NCBI RefSeq assembly: GCF_000720115.1 | Contig: NZ_JOIR01000004.1 | Location: 221,620-285,619 of the forward strand | Origin: Streptomyces sp. NRRL F-2580 | GTDB taxonomy: Bacteria > Actinomycetota > Actinomycetes > Streptomycetales > Streptomycetaceae | DNA: 64,000 nt | Direction: 5' to 3' | Part shown: positions 8,351 to 18,234 of the stretch, in pieces | How the letters are laid out: the number at the start of each line of letters is the position of its first letter | Position numbering within the stretch: the first letter of the stretch is position 1 | Program-made: the position numbers and the translations under genes | The notes under the pieces: model-generated | The model's database searches: none | What the model saw: the letters and a program-made list of their open reading frames with translations, nothing else | Told to the model about the DNA's origin: nothing

Positions 8351-9604
8351 GTGAAGGTCCTCGTCATCGGCGGCGGCGCCCGCGAACACGCCCTGTGCCG
8401 CTCTCTGTCCCTCGACCCCGACGTCTCCGCGCTGTACTGCGCTCCCGGCAACGCCGGCATCGCCGAGGTGGCCGAGCTCCGCCCGGTCGACGCCCTCGAC
8501 GGCGATGCCGTCGCCGCCCTCGCCACCGAACTCGGCGCCGGCCTGGTCGTCGTCGGCCCGGAGGCCCCGCTGGTCGCCGGGGTCGGCGACGCCGTGCGCG
8601 CCGCGGGCATCCCCGTCTTCGGCCCCTCCGCCGAGGCGGCGCAGCTCGAAGGCTCCAAGGCCTTCGCCAAGGACGTGATGGCCGCGGCCGGGGTCCCGAC
8701 CGCGCGCAGCTACGTCTGCACCACCCCGGAAGAGGTGGACGCGGCCCTCGACGCCTTCGGCGCCCCGTACGTCGTCAAGGACGACGGACTCGCGGCCGGC
8801 AAGGGCGTCGTGGTCACCGAGGACCTGGCCGCCGCCCGCGCCCACGCGCTCGGCTGCGACCGCGTGGTCATCGAGGAGTACCTCGACGGCCCCGAGGTCT
8901 CCCTCTTCGCCATCACCGACGGCGTCACCGTGGTCCCGCTCCAGCCCGCGCAGGACTTCAAGCGCGCCCTGGACGGCGACCAGGGCCCGAACACCGGCGG
9001 CATGGGCGCGTACTCCCCGCTGCCCTGGGCCGACCCGAAGCTGGTCGACGAGGTCATGGAGCTGGTCCTCCAGCCCACCGTCGACGAGCTCCGCCGCCGC
9101 GGCACCCCCTTCTCCGGGCTGCTCTACGCCGGCCTCGCGATCACCAGCCGCGGTACGCGGGTCATCGAGTTCAACGCCCGCTTCGGCGACCCCGAGACCC
9201 AGGTGGTCCTGGCCCGGCTGCGCACCCCGCTCGCGAGCGTGCTGCTGAACGCCGCCAACGGCACCCTGGACACCGAGGAGCCGCTCGTCTGGCGCGAGGA
9301 CGCGGCCGTCACGGTGGTCATCGCCTCCCACAACTACCCCGACACCCCCCGCACCGGGGACCCGATCGAGGGGCTGGCCGAGGTGGCCGCCGAGGACGCG
9401 CCCGACGCGTACGTGCTGCACGCCGGGACCCGGCGCGAGGGCGACGCGATCGTCAGCGCGGGTGGCCGCGTGCTGTCCGTGACGGCGACCGGTTCCGATC
9501 TGGCACAGGCCCGCGAGAAGGCGTATAAGGCGGTGGCGCGCATCCGGCTGGACGGCTCGCAGCACCGTACGGACATCGCGGCGAAGGCGGCCGGGCTCGG
9601 CTGA
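8351..9604 (+). CDS. purD: Phosphoribosylamine--glycine ligase (GAR synthetase)
   Basis: 417 aa. It catalyses step two of de novo purine synthesis (phosphoribosylamine + Gly + ATP to GAR). The N-terminus [14 protein letters not shown], the ATP-grasp segment [15 protein letters not shown] and the C-terminal [11 protein letters not shown] metal-binding motif are canonical, and the length is normal. The GTG start is preceded by a -10 box at 7 nt, implying a leaderless transcript of its own, separate from dnaX. Confidence 0.98.
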   Translation: MKVLVIGGGAREHALCRSLSLDPDVSALYCAPGNAGIAEVAELRPVDALDGDAVAALATELGAGLVVVGPEAPLVAGVGDAVRAAGIPVFGPSAEAAQLEGSKAFAKDVMAAAGVPTARSYVCTTPEEVDAALDAFGAPYVVKDDGLAAGKGVVVTEDLAAARAHALGCDRVVIEEYLDGPEVSLFAITDGVTVVPLQPAQDFKRALDGDQGPNTGGMGAYSPLPWADPKLVDEVMELVLQPTVDELRRRGTPFSGLLYAGLAITSRGTRVIEFNARFGDPETQVVLARLRTPLASVLLNAANGTLDTEEPLVWREDAAVTVVIASHNYPDTPRTGDPIEGLAEVAAEDAPDAYVLHAGTRREGDAIVSAGGRVLSVTATGSDLAQAREKAYKAVARIRLDGSQHRTDIAAKAAGLG

Positions 9605-9623
9605 CCAGCGGCTCCGCGGACCT

Positions 9624-9659
9624 GCGGGCCCGGTGCGCAGATCCTGCGCCCGGGCCCGC
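9624..9659 (+). terminator. Terminator after purD
   Basis: GC-rich dyad: GCGGGCCCGG-TGCGCAG / CTGCGC-CCGGGCCCGC, 20 bp after the purD stop. The rest of the 288-bp gap to the next gene shows no further gene. Confidence 0.6.
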
Positions 9660-9892
9660 GGGCGTGTTCGCGTGCGAGTGCATCCGGCCGCGTTCGAACG
9701 CACCCACCTTTACCCAAAGCCATTCCATCGGGTGATCGTCACCCCGTCTGCCTGACGCCCGGGCGTGCCCCAACTAGGGTGCGATGCCAAGCATTCCGGC
9801 ACATGGCCCACCGGCATTGCGATGTCAGTGGCGGGTGTCACAGTGGGGGAGTGAGCAACGTCGCCGCAGGGCAGAGGGGGTGAGGTCCGGCC

Positions 9893-11698
9893 GTGTCCGG
9901 AACCGGTTCGATCACGGAAGCGGGCGTGCCGTCCGCACGTTCCCGCGCTCTCGCCGTGCTGCGCGTACGCAGCAGGGCCTTGGCCGTCGGGCTGCTGCCC
10001 GCCGCCCTCGCGGTGGTGCTGGTGGCCGCCCGGACGACGGGCCGGCTGGCCGGTGACCCCTGGCCGGTGGTGACCCTCGTCGTGTGCCTGGTCGCGGCCG
10101 TGGTGCTGCTCGTCGGCGGCGTCTTCGGGGCCGTGGTGCTGCGGGCGAGCCCCGCCGTCACGCCGACGGTGCCGCTGTCGGAGGCCGCCGCGCCCGATCT
10201 CTACCGGCTGGTGCGGGACCTCGCCGACCGCATGGACGTGCCGCCGCCCTCCGCGATAGCCCTGACGCCGGACTGCGACAGCTGGCTGGAGGACCGCGCC
10301 CACGCGGCCCACCGCCGGAGCGCCATATCCGCCGGCCCGGAGTCCGAGCAGGGCGCCGCCCCCGTGCTGGTGATCGGTTCGCCGTTCCTGTGGTGGATGC
10401 GCGTCGCGGAGCTACGGGCCGTCCTCGCGCCGGTCGTCGCCGGTACGGGTCCTTCCGCGCACCCGGACATAGCCGACGCGCGCGGCTTCGTACGGGGCCT
10501 GGACGCGGCCGTGGACGTGGGCAACCGGCGCGGGCTCGGCTGGATCGGCGCCCCGGCCAGGCTGCTGCTGCGGCTGTGCCGGACGGACGCCACCGAAATG
10601 GAGCGCGGGGTGGCCGCGGCCGCCTCGGAGCGTGCACAGGATGTGGACTACGGGCTGCGCATCGTCGCCCAGGAGCAGGTCGGCCTCGCCTACGCGGGCT
10701 GGGACCGGCTGCTGACCCGGGTCGCGCTGCCCGCCTGGCGGATGGGCCGCTGGCCCGCGCACCTCGACGCCGGAGTGGTCTCCGCGCTGACCGAGCTGTC
10801 GCGGCGGGACCGGCTGGCCGAGGGGTTCACCTCGCGGCTCGGCGAGCGCCCCGCCTGTGACCTGCTGGAGCAGCCCGGGGTGGTCGACGAGGCGACGTCG
10901 CTGCTGGCCGCGCGCCTCTTCCACGGCGGGCCGGCCGAGCCCGGGCCGGACTGGTCCCCGGTGGACTGGACGGCGTATCCGGAGGAGGTCGTGGACCGCA
11001 AGTGGCGGGCGGAGGCGGCCCGGCTGCACGCGGCGCTGGACGCCCTGGCCGTCCCGGCGGGACGGCCCGTCGGCCCCGCCGGACCGGCCGCCGCTTCCAC
11101 CGGGCCCGCCGGGTCCGCCGGCCCCGGAGTCCTGCCCGGCACGTCGGCCTCACAGGCCGCATCGGCCGCATCGGGCTCATCGGCCGCACCGTCTCCGTCC
11201 GCGGCGGCGGGACGGGCCACGATCGAGGTCACCGGCTCCGCCCGGCCCGCCGTGGACGGCTTCGCCGGACCCACGCTGGAGCGGGTGCTGGGCTACCTCA
11301 CCGACCCCGCCGGCAGGGGAGCGGCCTCGGAGGCCCTGGCCGGCCGGCTCAGCGGGGACCTGGCCCGCGAGGAGCGGGCCGCCGGTCCGGCCGCCGGCGC
11401 CGGGAAGGCGCGCGGCGCGGACGCCGTGCCGCTGTTCCCGCTCCAGCCGCCGCGCAGCGGCCGGGACCTGCTGGCGGACCACGTGACGGCACTGGTGTGC
11501 TGCGCGGCGGTCGACTCGGCCGGGGCGGCCCCCGGGCTGGACTGGCTCGACGGGCCGGTCCTGCTGGTCGGCGGCGACCGCCGCTCCGACCTGGCCCCGC
11601 GCGTGCTGTGCCTGGTCGAGGACGGGAACCCGGAACCGCTGCGGGACTGGCTCGCCGACCTCGGCGTCCGCCCGGAGAAGCCGGTCCGGCTGGTCTGA
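9893..11698 (+). CDS. Membrane protein with degenerate M48-type metallopeptidase domain
   Basis: 601 aa from a GTG. Two transmembrane helices are likely (about residues 31-50 and 59-83). The next part follows Streptomyces M48/HtpX-like proteins: PDLYRLVRDLADRMDVPPP, then a hydrophobic strand VLVIGSPFLWWM, then ELRAVLAPVVAGTG exactly where active enzymes read ELRAVLAHELGH. The zinc HExxH is therefore absent, and the downstream E-x-x-x-D helix is also not convincing (ASERAQDVD). Residues 385-440 are an Ala/Ser/Pro linker; the C-terminus is unassigned. I infer a catalytically dead peptidase fold; the function is unknown. Confidence 0.6.
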   Translation: MSGTGSITEAGVPSARSRALAVLRVRSRALAVGLLPAALAVVLVAARTTGRLAGDPWPVVTLVVCLVAAVVLLVGGVFGAVVLRASPAVTPTVPLSEAAAPDLYRLVRDLADRMDVPPPSAIALTPDCDSWLEDRAHAAHRRSAISAGPESEQGAAPVLVIGSPFLWWMRVAELRAVLAPVVAGTGPSAHPDIADARGFVRGLDAAVDVGNRRGLGWIGAPARLLLRLCRTDATEMERGVAAAASERAQDVDYGLRIVAQEQVGLAYAGWDRLLTRVALPAWRMGRWPAHLDAGVVSALTELSRRDRLAEGFTSRLGERPACDLLEQPGVVDEATSLLAARLFHGGPAEPGPDWSPVDWTAYPEEVVDRKWRAEAARLHAALDALAVPAGRPVGPAGPAAASTGPAGSAGPGVLPGTSASQAASAASGSSAAPSPSAAAGRATIEVTGSARPAVDGFAGPTLERVLGYLTDPAGRGAASEALAGRLSGDLAREERAAGPAAGAGKARGADAVPLFPLQPPRSGRDLLADHVTALVCCAAVDSAGAAPGLDWLDGPVLLVGGDRRSDLAPRVLCLVEDGNPEPLRDWLADLGVRPEKPVRLV

Positions 11699-11970
11699 GC
11701 CGGGCCCGGACCGGTCCGCGGCGGCCCCGATCGTGTCCGCCGACCGCACCTCGGAGGGGTTACGGCTCGCACGAACAAGCGGATGTGAATGTTCCGATCC
11801 CGTCAATTCGCGACGAACGGTGACGGACTGAGCGCGTTATGTGATGTGCTGGGACCGGTCGCGGCTGGATGTCCTGAACCGGGTGTCCGAGAACTGCCGT
11901 CTCGGCAGCGAATCTGCCGCGCACCGAGACGATGTACGCCCGTTCGGGGGAGCGAGGGAGGGGAGCGGTC

Positions 11971-13458
11971 ATGGGTGCTGACCAGATCCGGCGTTGGGAG
12001 TCAGGTGCGCTCGCGCACGCGGTGACCGACCCCTTCGGACAGGGCCCCCTGCCCTGGTTCCGGGGGAGCGAGCTCTACTTCGACGACACCGGCCACGTCG
12101 TCCCCTGGTACGTGGACCCGGCCGCCGCGGCCGCCGGCACCGGCCAGATCCCCCGCGCCCGCGGCAACGGCGGTCCCCGCACCGCCGACGACGTGCACCG
12201 CCAGATCAAGGGCTTCGCCTCCACCGGCGCCGTCACCCCCGGCGAGGCCATCGACTTCCACATCACCGTCGACCCGCCCCAGCAGTTCTCCGTCGACGTC
12301 TACCGGATCGGCCACTACGGCGGCGACGGGGCCTCCAAGATCACCACGAGCCCGCGGCTGTCCGGCATCGTCCAGCCGGCCCCCCTGGCGGCCGACCGCA
12401 CCGTCTCCTGCCACCACTGGTGGCTGTCCTGGCGCCTGCAGGTCCCCTCCTACTGGAGCGTCGGCGCGTACGTCGCCGTCCTGACCACCGCCGACGGCTA
12501 CCGCTCCCACATCCCCTTCACGGTCCGCGACGACCACCCCGCCGACCTCCTGCTCCTGCTCCCGGACATCACCTGGCAGGCGTACAACCTCTACCCGGAG
12601 GACGGCCACACCGGTGCCAGCCTCTACCACGCCTGGGACGAGGACGGCCGGCTGCTGGGCGAGCAGGACGCGGCCCACACCGTCTCCTTCGACCGCCCCT
12701 ACGCGGGCGCCGGCCTGCCCCTGCACGTCGGCCACGCCTACGACTTCATCCGCTGGGCCGAGCGCTACGGCTACGACATCGCCTACGCCGACACCCGCGA
12801 CCTGCACGCGGGCCGCGTCGACCCCACCCGCTACCGCGGCCTGGTCTTCCCCGGCCACGACGAGTACTGGTCGGCCCCCATGCGCCGCACCGTCGAGCGC
12901 GCCCGCCTGCACGGCACCTCGCTCGTCTTCCTCTCCGCCAACACCATGTACTGGCAGGTCGAGCTCTCCCCCTCCCCCTCCGGGGTCGCGGACCGGCTCC
13001 TCACCTGCCGAAAACGGCGCGGTCCGGGCCGCCCCAGCCTGTGGCGCGAGGTCGACCGCCCGGAGCAGCAGCTGCTCGGCATCCAGTACGCCGGCCGGGT
13101 CCCCGAGCCCGCGCCGCTGATCGTCCGCAACGCCACGCACTGGCTCTGGGACTCCACCGGAGCCGGCGAGAACGACGAGCTGCCCGGCCTGGTCGCGGGC
13201 GAGGCCGACCGCTACTTCCCGCGCACCCAGCTCCCCGAGCACCAGGACCGGATCCTGCTGGCGCACTCCCCGTACCTCGACAGCGAGGGCCACCGGCGCC
13301 ACCAGGAGACCTCCCTCTACCGGGCGCCCAGCGGGGCCCTGGTCTTCGCCTCCGGAACCTTCGCCTGGTCCCCGGCCCTCGACCGCCCGGGCCACGTCGA
13401 CGAGCGGGTGCAGCGGGCCACCGCCAACCTCCTCGACCGGATCTGCAAGCGCGACTGA
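11971..13458 (+). CDS. N,N-dimethylformamidase large (beta) subunit-like protein
   Basis: 495 aa. The ATG at 11971 has a strong GAGGGAGGGGAG Shine-Dalgarno, better than the upstream ATG at 11932. The pattern SVDVYRIGHYGGDGA, then PDITWQAYNLY and GLVFPGHDEYWSAPMR, matches the C-terminal domain of the N,N-dimethylformamidase beta subunit family. No alpha-subunit gene is adjacent, and most members in Streptomyces have unknown substrates, so DMF hydrolysis is not claimed. There is no signal peptide. It sits between the M48-like gene and purC on the same strand. Confidence 0.75.
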   Translation: MGADQIRRWESGALAHAVTDPFGQGPLPWFRGSELYFDDTGHVVPWYVDPAAAAAGTGQIPRARGNGGPRTADDVHRQIKGFASTGAVTPGEAIDFHITVDPPQQFSVDVYRIGHYGGDGASKITTSPRLSGIVQPAPLAADRTVSCHHWWLSWRLQVPSYWSVGAYVAVLTTADGYRSHIPFTVRDDHPADLLLLLPDITWQAYNLYPEDGHTGASLYHAWDEDGRLLGEQDAAHTVSFDRPYAGAGLPLHVGHAYDFIRWAERYGYDIAYADTRDLHAGRVDPTRYRGLVFPGHDEYWSAPMRRTVERARLHGTSLVFLSANTMYWQVELSPSPSGVADRLLTCRKRRGPGRPSLWREVDRPEQQLLGIQYAGRVPEPAPLIVRNATHWLWDSTGAGENDELPGLVAGEADRYFPRTQLPEHQDRILLAHSPYLDSEGHRRHQETSLYRAPSGALVFASGTFAWSPALDRPGHVDERVQRATANLLDRICKRD

Positions 13459-13556
13459 CCGCGGAACCGACCCGCAGGGCGGACCCCTGTCCGCAGCAGG
13501 GGGCGCGGGTGCGCGAGAATCGGGGTGCGCTTCATACAGAACCACAGGGAGACCCC

Positions 13557-14462
13557 GTGTCCGGATTCGTCGAAAAGCCCGAGCCGGTTCAGGTTCCGGG
13601 CCTCGTCCACCTCCACACCGGCAAGGTGCGCGACCTCTACCGCGACGAGGACGACCGCCTCGTCATGGTCGCCAGCGACCGCATGTCCGCCTTCGACTGG
13701 GTCCTGCCCACCGAGATCCCGGACAAGGGCCGCGTCCTGACCCAGCTCTCCCTGTGGTGGTTCGACCAGCTCGCCGACCTCGTCCCGAACCACGTCATCT
13801 CCACCGACCTGCCCGCGGGCGCCCCCGCCGACTGGGCCGGCCGCACGCTGATCTGCCGCAACCTCGACATGGTCCCGGTCGAGTGCGTGGCCCGCGGCTA
13901 CCTCACCGGCTCCGGCCTCGCCGAGTACAAGCAGACCCGTACGGTGTGCGGGCTCGGCCTTCCGGAGGGGCTCGTGGACGGCTCCGAGCTGCCCGGCCCG
14001 ATCTTCACCCCGGCCGCCAAGGCCGAGGTCGGCGAGCACGACGAGAACGTCTCCTACGAGGAGGTGGCGCGCACCACCGGCGCCGAGACGGCGGCGCTGC
14101 TGCGCCAGACCACCCTGGCCGTGTACGGCCGCGCCCGGGACATCGCGCGCGACCGCGGCATCATCCTGGCCGACACCAAGTTCGAGTTCGGTTTCGACCC
14201 GAAGGACGGCACCCTCGTCGCCGCCGACGAGGTGCTGACCCCGGACTCCTCCCGCTTCTGGCCGGCCGACCAGTGGGAGCCGGGCCGCTCGCAGCCCTCC
14301 TTCGACAAGCAGTACGTCCGCGACTGGCTGGCCTCCCCGGCCTCCGGCTGGGACCCGAAGAGCGAGTTCCCGCCGCCGGCCCTCCCCACGCAGGTCGTCG
14401 CGCAGACCCGCGCCAAGTACATCGAGGCGTATGAGCGGCTCACCGGCCTGACCTGGTCCTGA
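13557..14462 (+). CDS. purC: Phosphoribosylaminoimidazole-succinocarboxamide synthase (SAICAR synthetase)
   Basis: 301 aa from a GTG with CAGGGAGA upstream. HTGKVRDLY, VASDRMSAFD and the Arg-rich RGYLTGSGLAEY are PurC signatures. It ligates Asp to CAIR in purine synthesis. It is monocistronic: a strong hairpin follows 5 nt after the stop, and an opposing tRNA-Gly lies beyond. Confidence 0.98.
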   Translation: MSGFVEKPEPVQVPGLVHLHTGKVRDLYRDEDDRLVMVASDRMSAFDWVLPTEIPDKGRVLTQLSLWWFDQLADLVPNHVISTDLPAGAPADWAGRTLICRNLDMVPVECVARGYLTGSGLAEYKQTRTVCGLGLPEGLVDGSELPGPIFTPAAKAEVGEHDENVSYEEVARTTGAETAALLRQTTLAVYGRARDIARDRGIILADTKFEFGFDPKDGTLVAADEVLTPDSSRFWPADQWEPGRSQPSFDKQYVRDWLASPASGWDPKSEFPPPALPTQVVAQTRAKYIEAYERLTGLTWS

Positions 14463-14467
14463 GACAC

Positions 14468-14505
14468 GAAGAAGCCCCCCGGTCCGAGGACCGGGGGGCT
14501 TCTTC
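14468..14505. terminator. Bidirectional terminator purC / tRNA-Gly
   Basis: Near-perfect dyad GAAGAAGCCCCCCGGTCC-GAG-GACCGGGGGGCTTCTTC between convergent purC and tRNA-Gly. Confidence 0.85.
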
Positions 14506-14512
14506 ACTACAG

Positions 14513-14585
<73 letters not shown>

Positions 14586-14609
14586 AGGTGCGCCGTAGCG
14601 CGAGAACCA

Positions 14610-15221
14610 CTATACCCAACCTCGCTCGCGTGCGAGACGCACTGCCGTGTGACGGTTCTCGGCACCCAGCTTCGTCGCCGCCGAGGACAGGTAGTTCCGT
14701 ACGGTCCCCTGCGACAGCGCGGCCCGCTCGGCGATCTCCGCGACCGGTGCCCCGTCCGCCGCCAGTTCGAGTACCTCGGCCTCCCGCGCGGTCAGCGGCG
14801 AGTCCCCCGCGCTGATGGCGTCGGCCGCCAACTCCGGGTCCACGTAACGGCCGCCCGCGTGCACGGTCCGGATCAGTTCGGCCAGCCGCTGCGCCGAGAC
14901 GGTCTTCGGCGCGAAGGCCCGCACCCCCGCGGCCAGTGCCCGCTTCAGGTGCCCCGGGCGGCCGTGACTGGTCACGATCATGGTCTTGCAGTCGGGGAGT
15001 TCGGCCCGCAGTGATGTGGCGACACTCACACCGTCGGCGCCCGGCATCTGGAGGTCCAGCACCGCGACATCCGGCCGGTGCGCCCGCGCCATCGCGAGCG
15101 CCTCGGGACCCGAGGCGGCCTCCGCGACGACGAGCAGGTCGTCCTCCAGGGCGAGCAGGGCCGCCAGCGCCCCGCGGATCAGGTGCTCGTCGTCGGCGAG
15201 CAGTACGCGTACGGGGCTCAC
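14610..15221 (-). CDS. NarL/LuxR-family response regulator
   Basis: 203 aa. It starts at a GTG overlapping the kinase stop by 4 bp (GTGA). Receiver domain: acidic pair LLADDEH, phospho-acceptor VLDLQMPG, switch VTSHG, conserved Lys in FAPKT. The C-terminal LuxR-type HTH is LTAREAEVLELAADG ... GTVRNYLSSAATKLG. It is the last gene of a four-gene operon (ATPase-permease-kinase-regulator) and probably activates that operon through the GTCAT/ATGAC sites upstream of the ATPase. Confidence 0.93.
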   Translation of the reverse strand: MSPVRVLLADDEHLIRGALAALLALEDDLLVVAEAASGPEALAMARAHRPDVAVLDLQMPGADGVSVATSLRAELPDCKTMIVTSHGRPGHLKRALAAGVRAFAPKTVSAQRLAELIRTVHAGGRYVDPELAADAISAGDSPLTAREAEVLELAADGAPVAEIAERAALSQGTVRNYLSSAATKLGAENRHTAVRLARERGWV

Positions 15222-16456
15222 GCCCGCACCTCCAGTCGTTCCGTTTCCCGGTCCGGGATCTCCGCGAGCAGCCGGAACCGGCCGTCGCCCACCAGGCCCG
15301 CCTGCAAGGTCCCGTCCAGTGCCGCGAGCCGCTCCCGCAGCCCGGCCAGGCCCGAGCCCGGCGGCCCGGCCGGGGTGTCGGGCGCCCCGTCGTTCTCCAC
15401 CACCAGCGTCACGGGGCCGGTCTCCGGGGCGGACAGCCGGATCAGGCAGCGGTGCGCGTCCCCGTGGCGCAGTACGTTCGTCGTCGCCTCGCGGACCACC
15501 CAGCCGAGCGCCGACTGGACCTCGGAGGGCAGCTCCCGGCCGGCCCGGAAGTCGACCCGGCAGTCCATGCCGGCCGCGCTCAGCACCCCGCGCGCACCCT
15601 CCAGCTCCACCGCGAGATCCGCCTCCCGGTAGCCCCGCACCACGTCCCGTACCTCCCGCTGGGACTCCTGGGCTATCCGCTGCACCTCGATCATCTGCTC
15701 CACCGCCTCCGGCCGTTCGCGCCGCGCCAGCTGTACGGCCAGCTCGCTCTTGAGCGCGATCACCGCCAGGTTGCGGCCCATCACGTCGTGCAGATCGCGG
15801 CCGAAGCGCAGCCGTTCCTCCGCCACCGCGAGGCGCGCCTGCACCTCGCGCGAGCGGTCCAGCTCGTAGACGGTGTTCAGCAGCCACGCGGAGAACCCGC
15901 TGGTGAAGCAGAAGAACAGGCTGCCCAGCAGGATCCCGACGAGATATCCCAAGGCCTCTCCGGCGGGCAGTCCCAGGGCGAGTGCGGCCAGGCTCGTCCC
16001 GGCCGCCGCGACCGGGGGCACGTACCGCATCCTGCGCACCGACCTCAGGCACAGCACCAGCGAGCCGGAGCCGAACGAGGTCAGCCCGGACACCAGCGCC
16101 GGGGCCGCCGAGGGATCCGCGAGCCTTCCGGCGGCCTCCAGGGCGAGGACGGCGAGGGTGGCGGCGCCCGTCGCGACGGCCAGGAACACCGCCAGCCGGA
16201 CCGGGCGTTCGCGCCGCCCCACCACCCAGTCGAGCGCCCTGGAATTGAGCACCCCGCACAGCACGGCGTGGGCGCACAGCATCACGAAGAGCGTGCCGGG
16301 GACCAGGACCGAGGACTTGCCCGCCGCGGCGACCAGCGGAAGCAGCCCGAAGGACACGATCTCGAGGAGCACGAAGAGGTGGAACGACCACCGGGTGTAG
16401 AGCTCCAGCTTTCCCGCACTGCTGCGGTTCTTCCACCACCCCGTCAGCTTCGGCAT
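15218..16456 (-). CDS. DesK-type (NarL-partner) sensor histidine kinase
   Basis: 412 aa from the ATG at 16456 (MPKLTGWWKN). About five hydrophobic segments in residues 20-180 form a membrane sensor. DHp box RDLHDVMGRNLAVIALK carries the phospho-His; the HATPase end has VVENDGAP and GSGLAGLRERL. It belongs to the HisKA_3 class, paired with the adjacent LuxR-type regulator, and lies 30 bp downstream of the permease gene. Such DesK-like kinases commonly sense membrane or drug stress; the signal here is unknown. Confidence 0.92.
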   Translation of the reverse strand: MPKLTGWWKNRSSAGKLELYTRWSFHLFVLLEIVSFGLLPLVAAAGKSSVLVPGTLFVMLCAHAVLCGVLNSRALDWVVGRRERPVRLAVFLAVATGAATLAVLALEAAGRLADPSAAPALVSGLTSFGSGSLVLCLRSVRRMRYVPPVAAAGTSLAALALGLPAGEALGYLVGILLGSLFFCFTSGFSAWLLNTVYELDRSREVQARLAVAEERLRFGRDLHDVMGRNLAVIALKSELAVQLARRERPEAVEQMIEVQRIAQESQREVRDVVRGYREADLAVELEGARGVLSAAGMDCRVDFRAGRELPSEVQSALGWVVREATTNVLRHGDAHRCLIRLSAPETGPVTLVVENDGAPDTPAGPPGSGLAGLRERLAALDGTLQAGLVGDGRFRLLAEIPDRETERLEVRA

Positions 16457-16485
16457 CTCCGCGTCTCCCCGTCCCCCGACTCGCC

Positions 16486-17250
16486 CTACCTGCGCGGTTC
16501 CCAGCGGAACCACCGCTGGACAGCAAACACGGTGATCACCATCCAGGCCAGCGCGGTCAGCCCGGCCCCCAGCAGGTCGCCGCTCTCCACGCCGCCGGTC
16601 CAGCCGGCCCGCACGAGGGTCATCACCCCGCTCAACGGAAGCAGTTCGCACAGGGAGGCCGCCGGGTCCGGCAGCGAGTCCGCCGGCATGAACAGCCCCG
16701 AGCCGAGCACGGTCAGCAGGAACAGCGGCAGCGTGGTGAAGCCGGCGGTCTCCACGGTGCGGGTGAAGGCGCTGGTCAGCGCGGACAGCCCGGCCAGCAG
16801 CAGGACGCCGGCGAGCACGGCTGCCACGAGCAGCAGCGGGTTGCGGGGCGTGCGCACGTCCAGCACGGCCGCGCCGGCCACGGCGAGCACCGTGATCTGG
16901 CCGAGCGCCAAGGCGGCGGAGGGCAGGGCGGTCCCGGCGAGGATCTCCAAGTCGTTCGCCTCGCCGGTGCGCAGCCGCTTGAGGACGAGTTCCTCGCGCC
17001 GGGCGACGTAGGCCGAGACCAGGTTCATGTACACGACGAGGATCAGCACCATGCCGATCCCGCCGGTCACGGTGGCCTCGCCGACGGCCTGCGCGCCCTC
17101 GACCCCGCTGAGGGAGGAGCGCAGGACGAACACCATCAGCAGGGGCATCAGGAAGGCCACGCCGAGCGCGGCCCGGTTGCGCACCAGCAGGGTGATCTCG
17201 GAGCGGCCGAGCGCGACGAGCCGGCCGGGGTTCGGGGTCAGTGTGTTCAT
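16486..17250 (-). CDS. ABC-2 type transporter permease
   Basis: 254 aa with six hydrophobic segments (about residues 27-45, 65-83, 110-130, 140-162, 168-190 and 225-245) and the amphipathic RREELVLKRLRTGE segment typical of ABC-2/DrrB-like permeases. Its start overlaps the ATPase stop (ATGA), so the two are translationally coupled. It probably exports a lipophilic compound or antibiotic; the substrate is unknown. Confidence 0.92.
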   Translation of the reverse strand: MNTLTPNPGRLVALGRSEITLLVRNRAALGVAFLMPLLMVFVLRSSLSGVEGAQAVGEATVTGGIGMVLILVVYMNLVSAYVARREELVLKRLRTGEANDLEILAGTALPSAALALGQITVLAVAGAAVLDVRTPRNPLLLVAAVLAGVLLLAGLSALTSAFTRTVETAGFTTLPLFLLTVLGSGLFMPADSLPDPAASLCELLPLSGVMTLVRAGWTGGVESGDLLGAGLTALAWMVITVFAVQRWFRWEPRR

Positions 17251-18191
17251 CGGGTCCCCGCCATCGTGTCCTCGGTGCGGCCGCCGGCGCTGCGGCGGCT
17301 CTCCGCGATCTCCAGGAAGGCCTCCTCCAGGGAGGCGGACCGGGCGTCGAGCCCGTCCAGTACGACTCCGCTCTCGCGGGCCCAGCCCAGCAGTTCGGTC
17401 AGGTCCGCCTGGAGCCGTTCGGTACGGATCTCCACGCGCTGTCCGAAGGCCGCCGCGCGCAACGCCAGCGGCAGCCGGGCCGCGGGCACCCCGTCCGGCA
17501 GGGTGAAGCGGATCCGGGCCGGCCGGGTGGCGGTGACCTCGGCCGGGGTTCCCGACAGGACGAGCTCGCCCTCGTGGAGGATCGCGAGGCGGTCCGCGAG
17601 CTCCTCGGCCTCCTCCAGGTAGTGGGTGGTCAGCAGCACCGTGGTGCCCTGCGCGCGCAGCTCCCGTACCAGCGCCCAGGTGTCCCGGCGGCCTTCGGGA
17701 TCCATGCCGGTGGTCGGCTCGTCGAGGAAGAGCACCTCGGGCCGGCCGAGCAGGGCCAGTGCCAGGTCGAGGCGCCGCCGTTCACCGCCGGACAGCTGTT
17801 TGACCCGTACGGAGGACCGCGCGCCCAGGCCGACCAGGTCCAGCACCTCCCCCGCCGGGCGGGCGCCCGTGGTGAGCCCGGCCCACATCCGGACGGTCTC
17901 GGCGACCGACAGGTCGGAGGGGAAACCGCCCTCCTGGAGCATGACCCCGGTCCGCGGGCGGACCCGGTCCCGGCTCGTGTACGGGTCGAGGCCGAAGACG
18001 CGCACGCGGCCCTCGCTCGGCGCGGCCAGCCCCTCCAGCAGCTCGACGGTGGAGGTCTTGCCCGCGCCGTTGGTCCCGAGGAGGGCGAAGACCTCGCCCC
18101 GCGCCACGGAGAAGGAGACGCCCCGGACGGCCTCGAAGCCGCCGTCGTAGCCGCGGCGCAGGCCCTGGGCTTCGATCACGGTGTCAGTCAT
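17247..18191 (-). CDS. ABC transporter ATP-binding protein (DrrA/CcmA-like)
   Basis: 314 aa. Walker A LLGTNGAGKTST, Q-loop MLQEGG, signature LSGGERRRLDLALAL, Walker B EVLFLDEPTTGMDP and switch His TTHYLEEAEEL are all intact. The C-terminal extension (residues 220-300) is the DUF4162-type regulatory tail of drug-export ATPases. It is the first gene of the ATPase-permease-kinase-regulator operon; the likely regulatory dyads lie 45-80 bp upstream. Confidence 0.95.
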   Translation of the reverse strand: MTDTVIEAQGLRRGYDGGFEAVRGVSFSVARGEVFALLGTNGAGKTSTVELLEGLAAPSEGRVRVFGLDPYTSRDRVRPRTGVMLQEGGFPSDLSVAETVRMWAGLTTGARPAGEVLDLVGLGARSSVRVKQLSGGERRRLDLALALLGRPEVLFLDEPTTGMDPEGRRDTWALVRELRAQGTTVLLTTHYLEEAEELADRLAILHEGELVLSGTPAEVTATRPARIRFTLPDGVPAARLPLALRAAAFGQRVEIRTERLQADLTELLGWARESGVVLDGLDARSASLEEAFLEIAESRRSAGGRTEDTMAGTR

Positions 18192-18234
18192 GTCCCCAGC
18201 CTCGGGGCGGCCGGACCGGGTCGGCAGTGCGCGC

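Noticed and set aside
5960..9703. 1247-aa open frame antisense to dnaX/purD
   Set aside because: It is a GC-rich mirror of real genes with low-complexity Gly/Arg/Val composition; the plus strand carries unmistakable dnaX and purD.
11932..11970. Upstream ATG for the dimethylformamidase-like gene
   Set aside because: The ATG at 11971 has a much stronger Shine-Dalgarno; the extra 13 residues look like untranslated leader.
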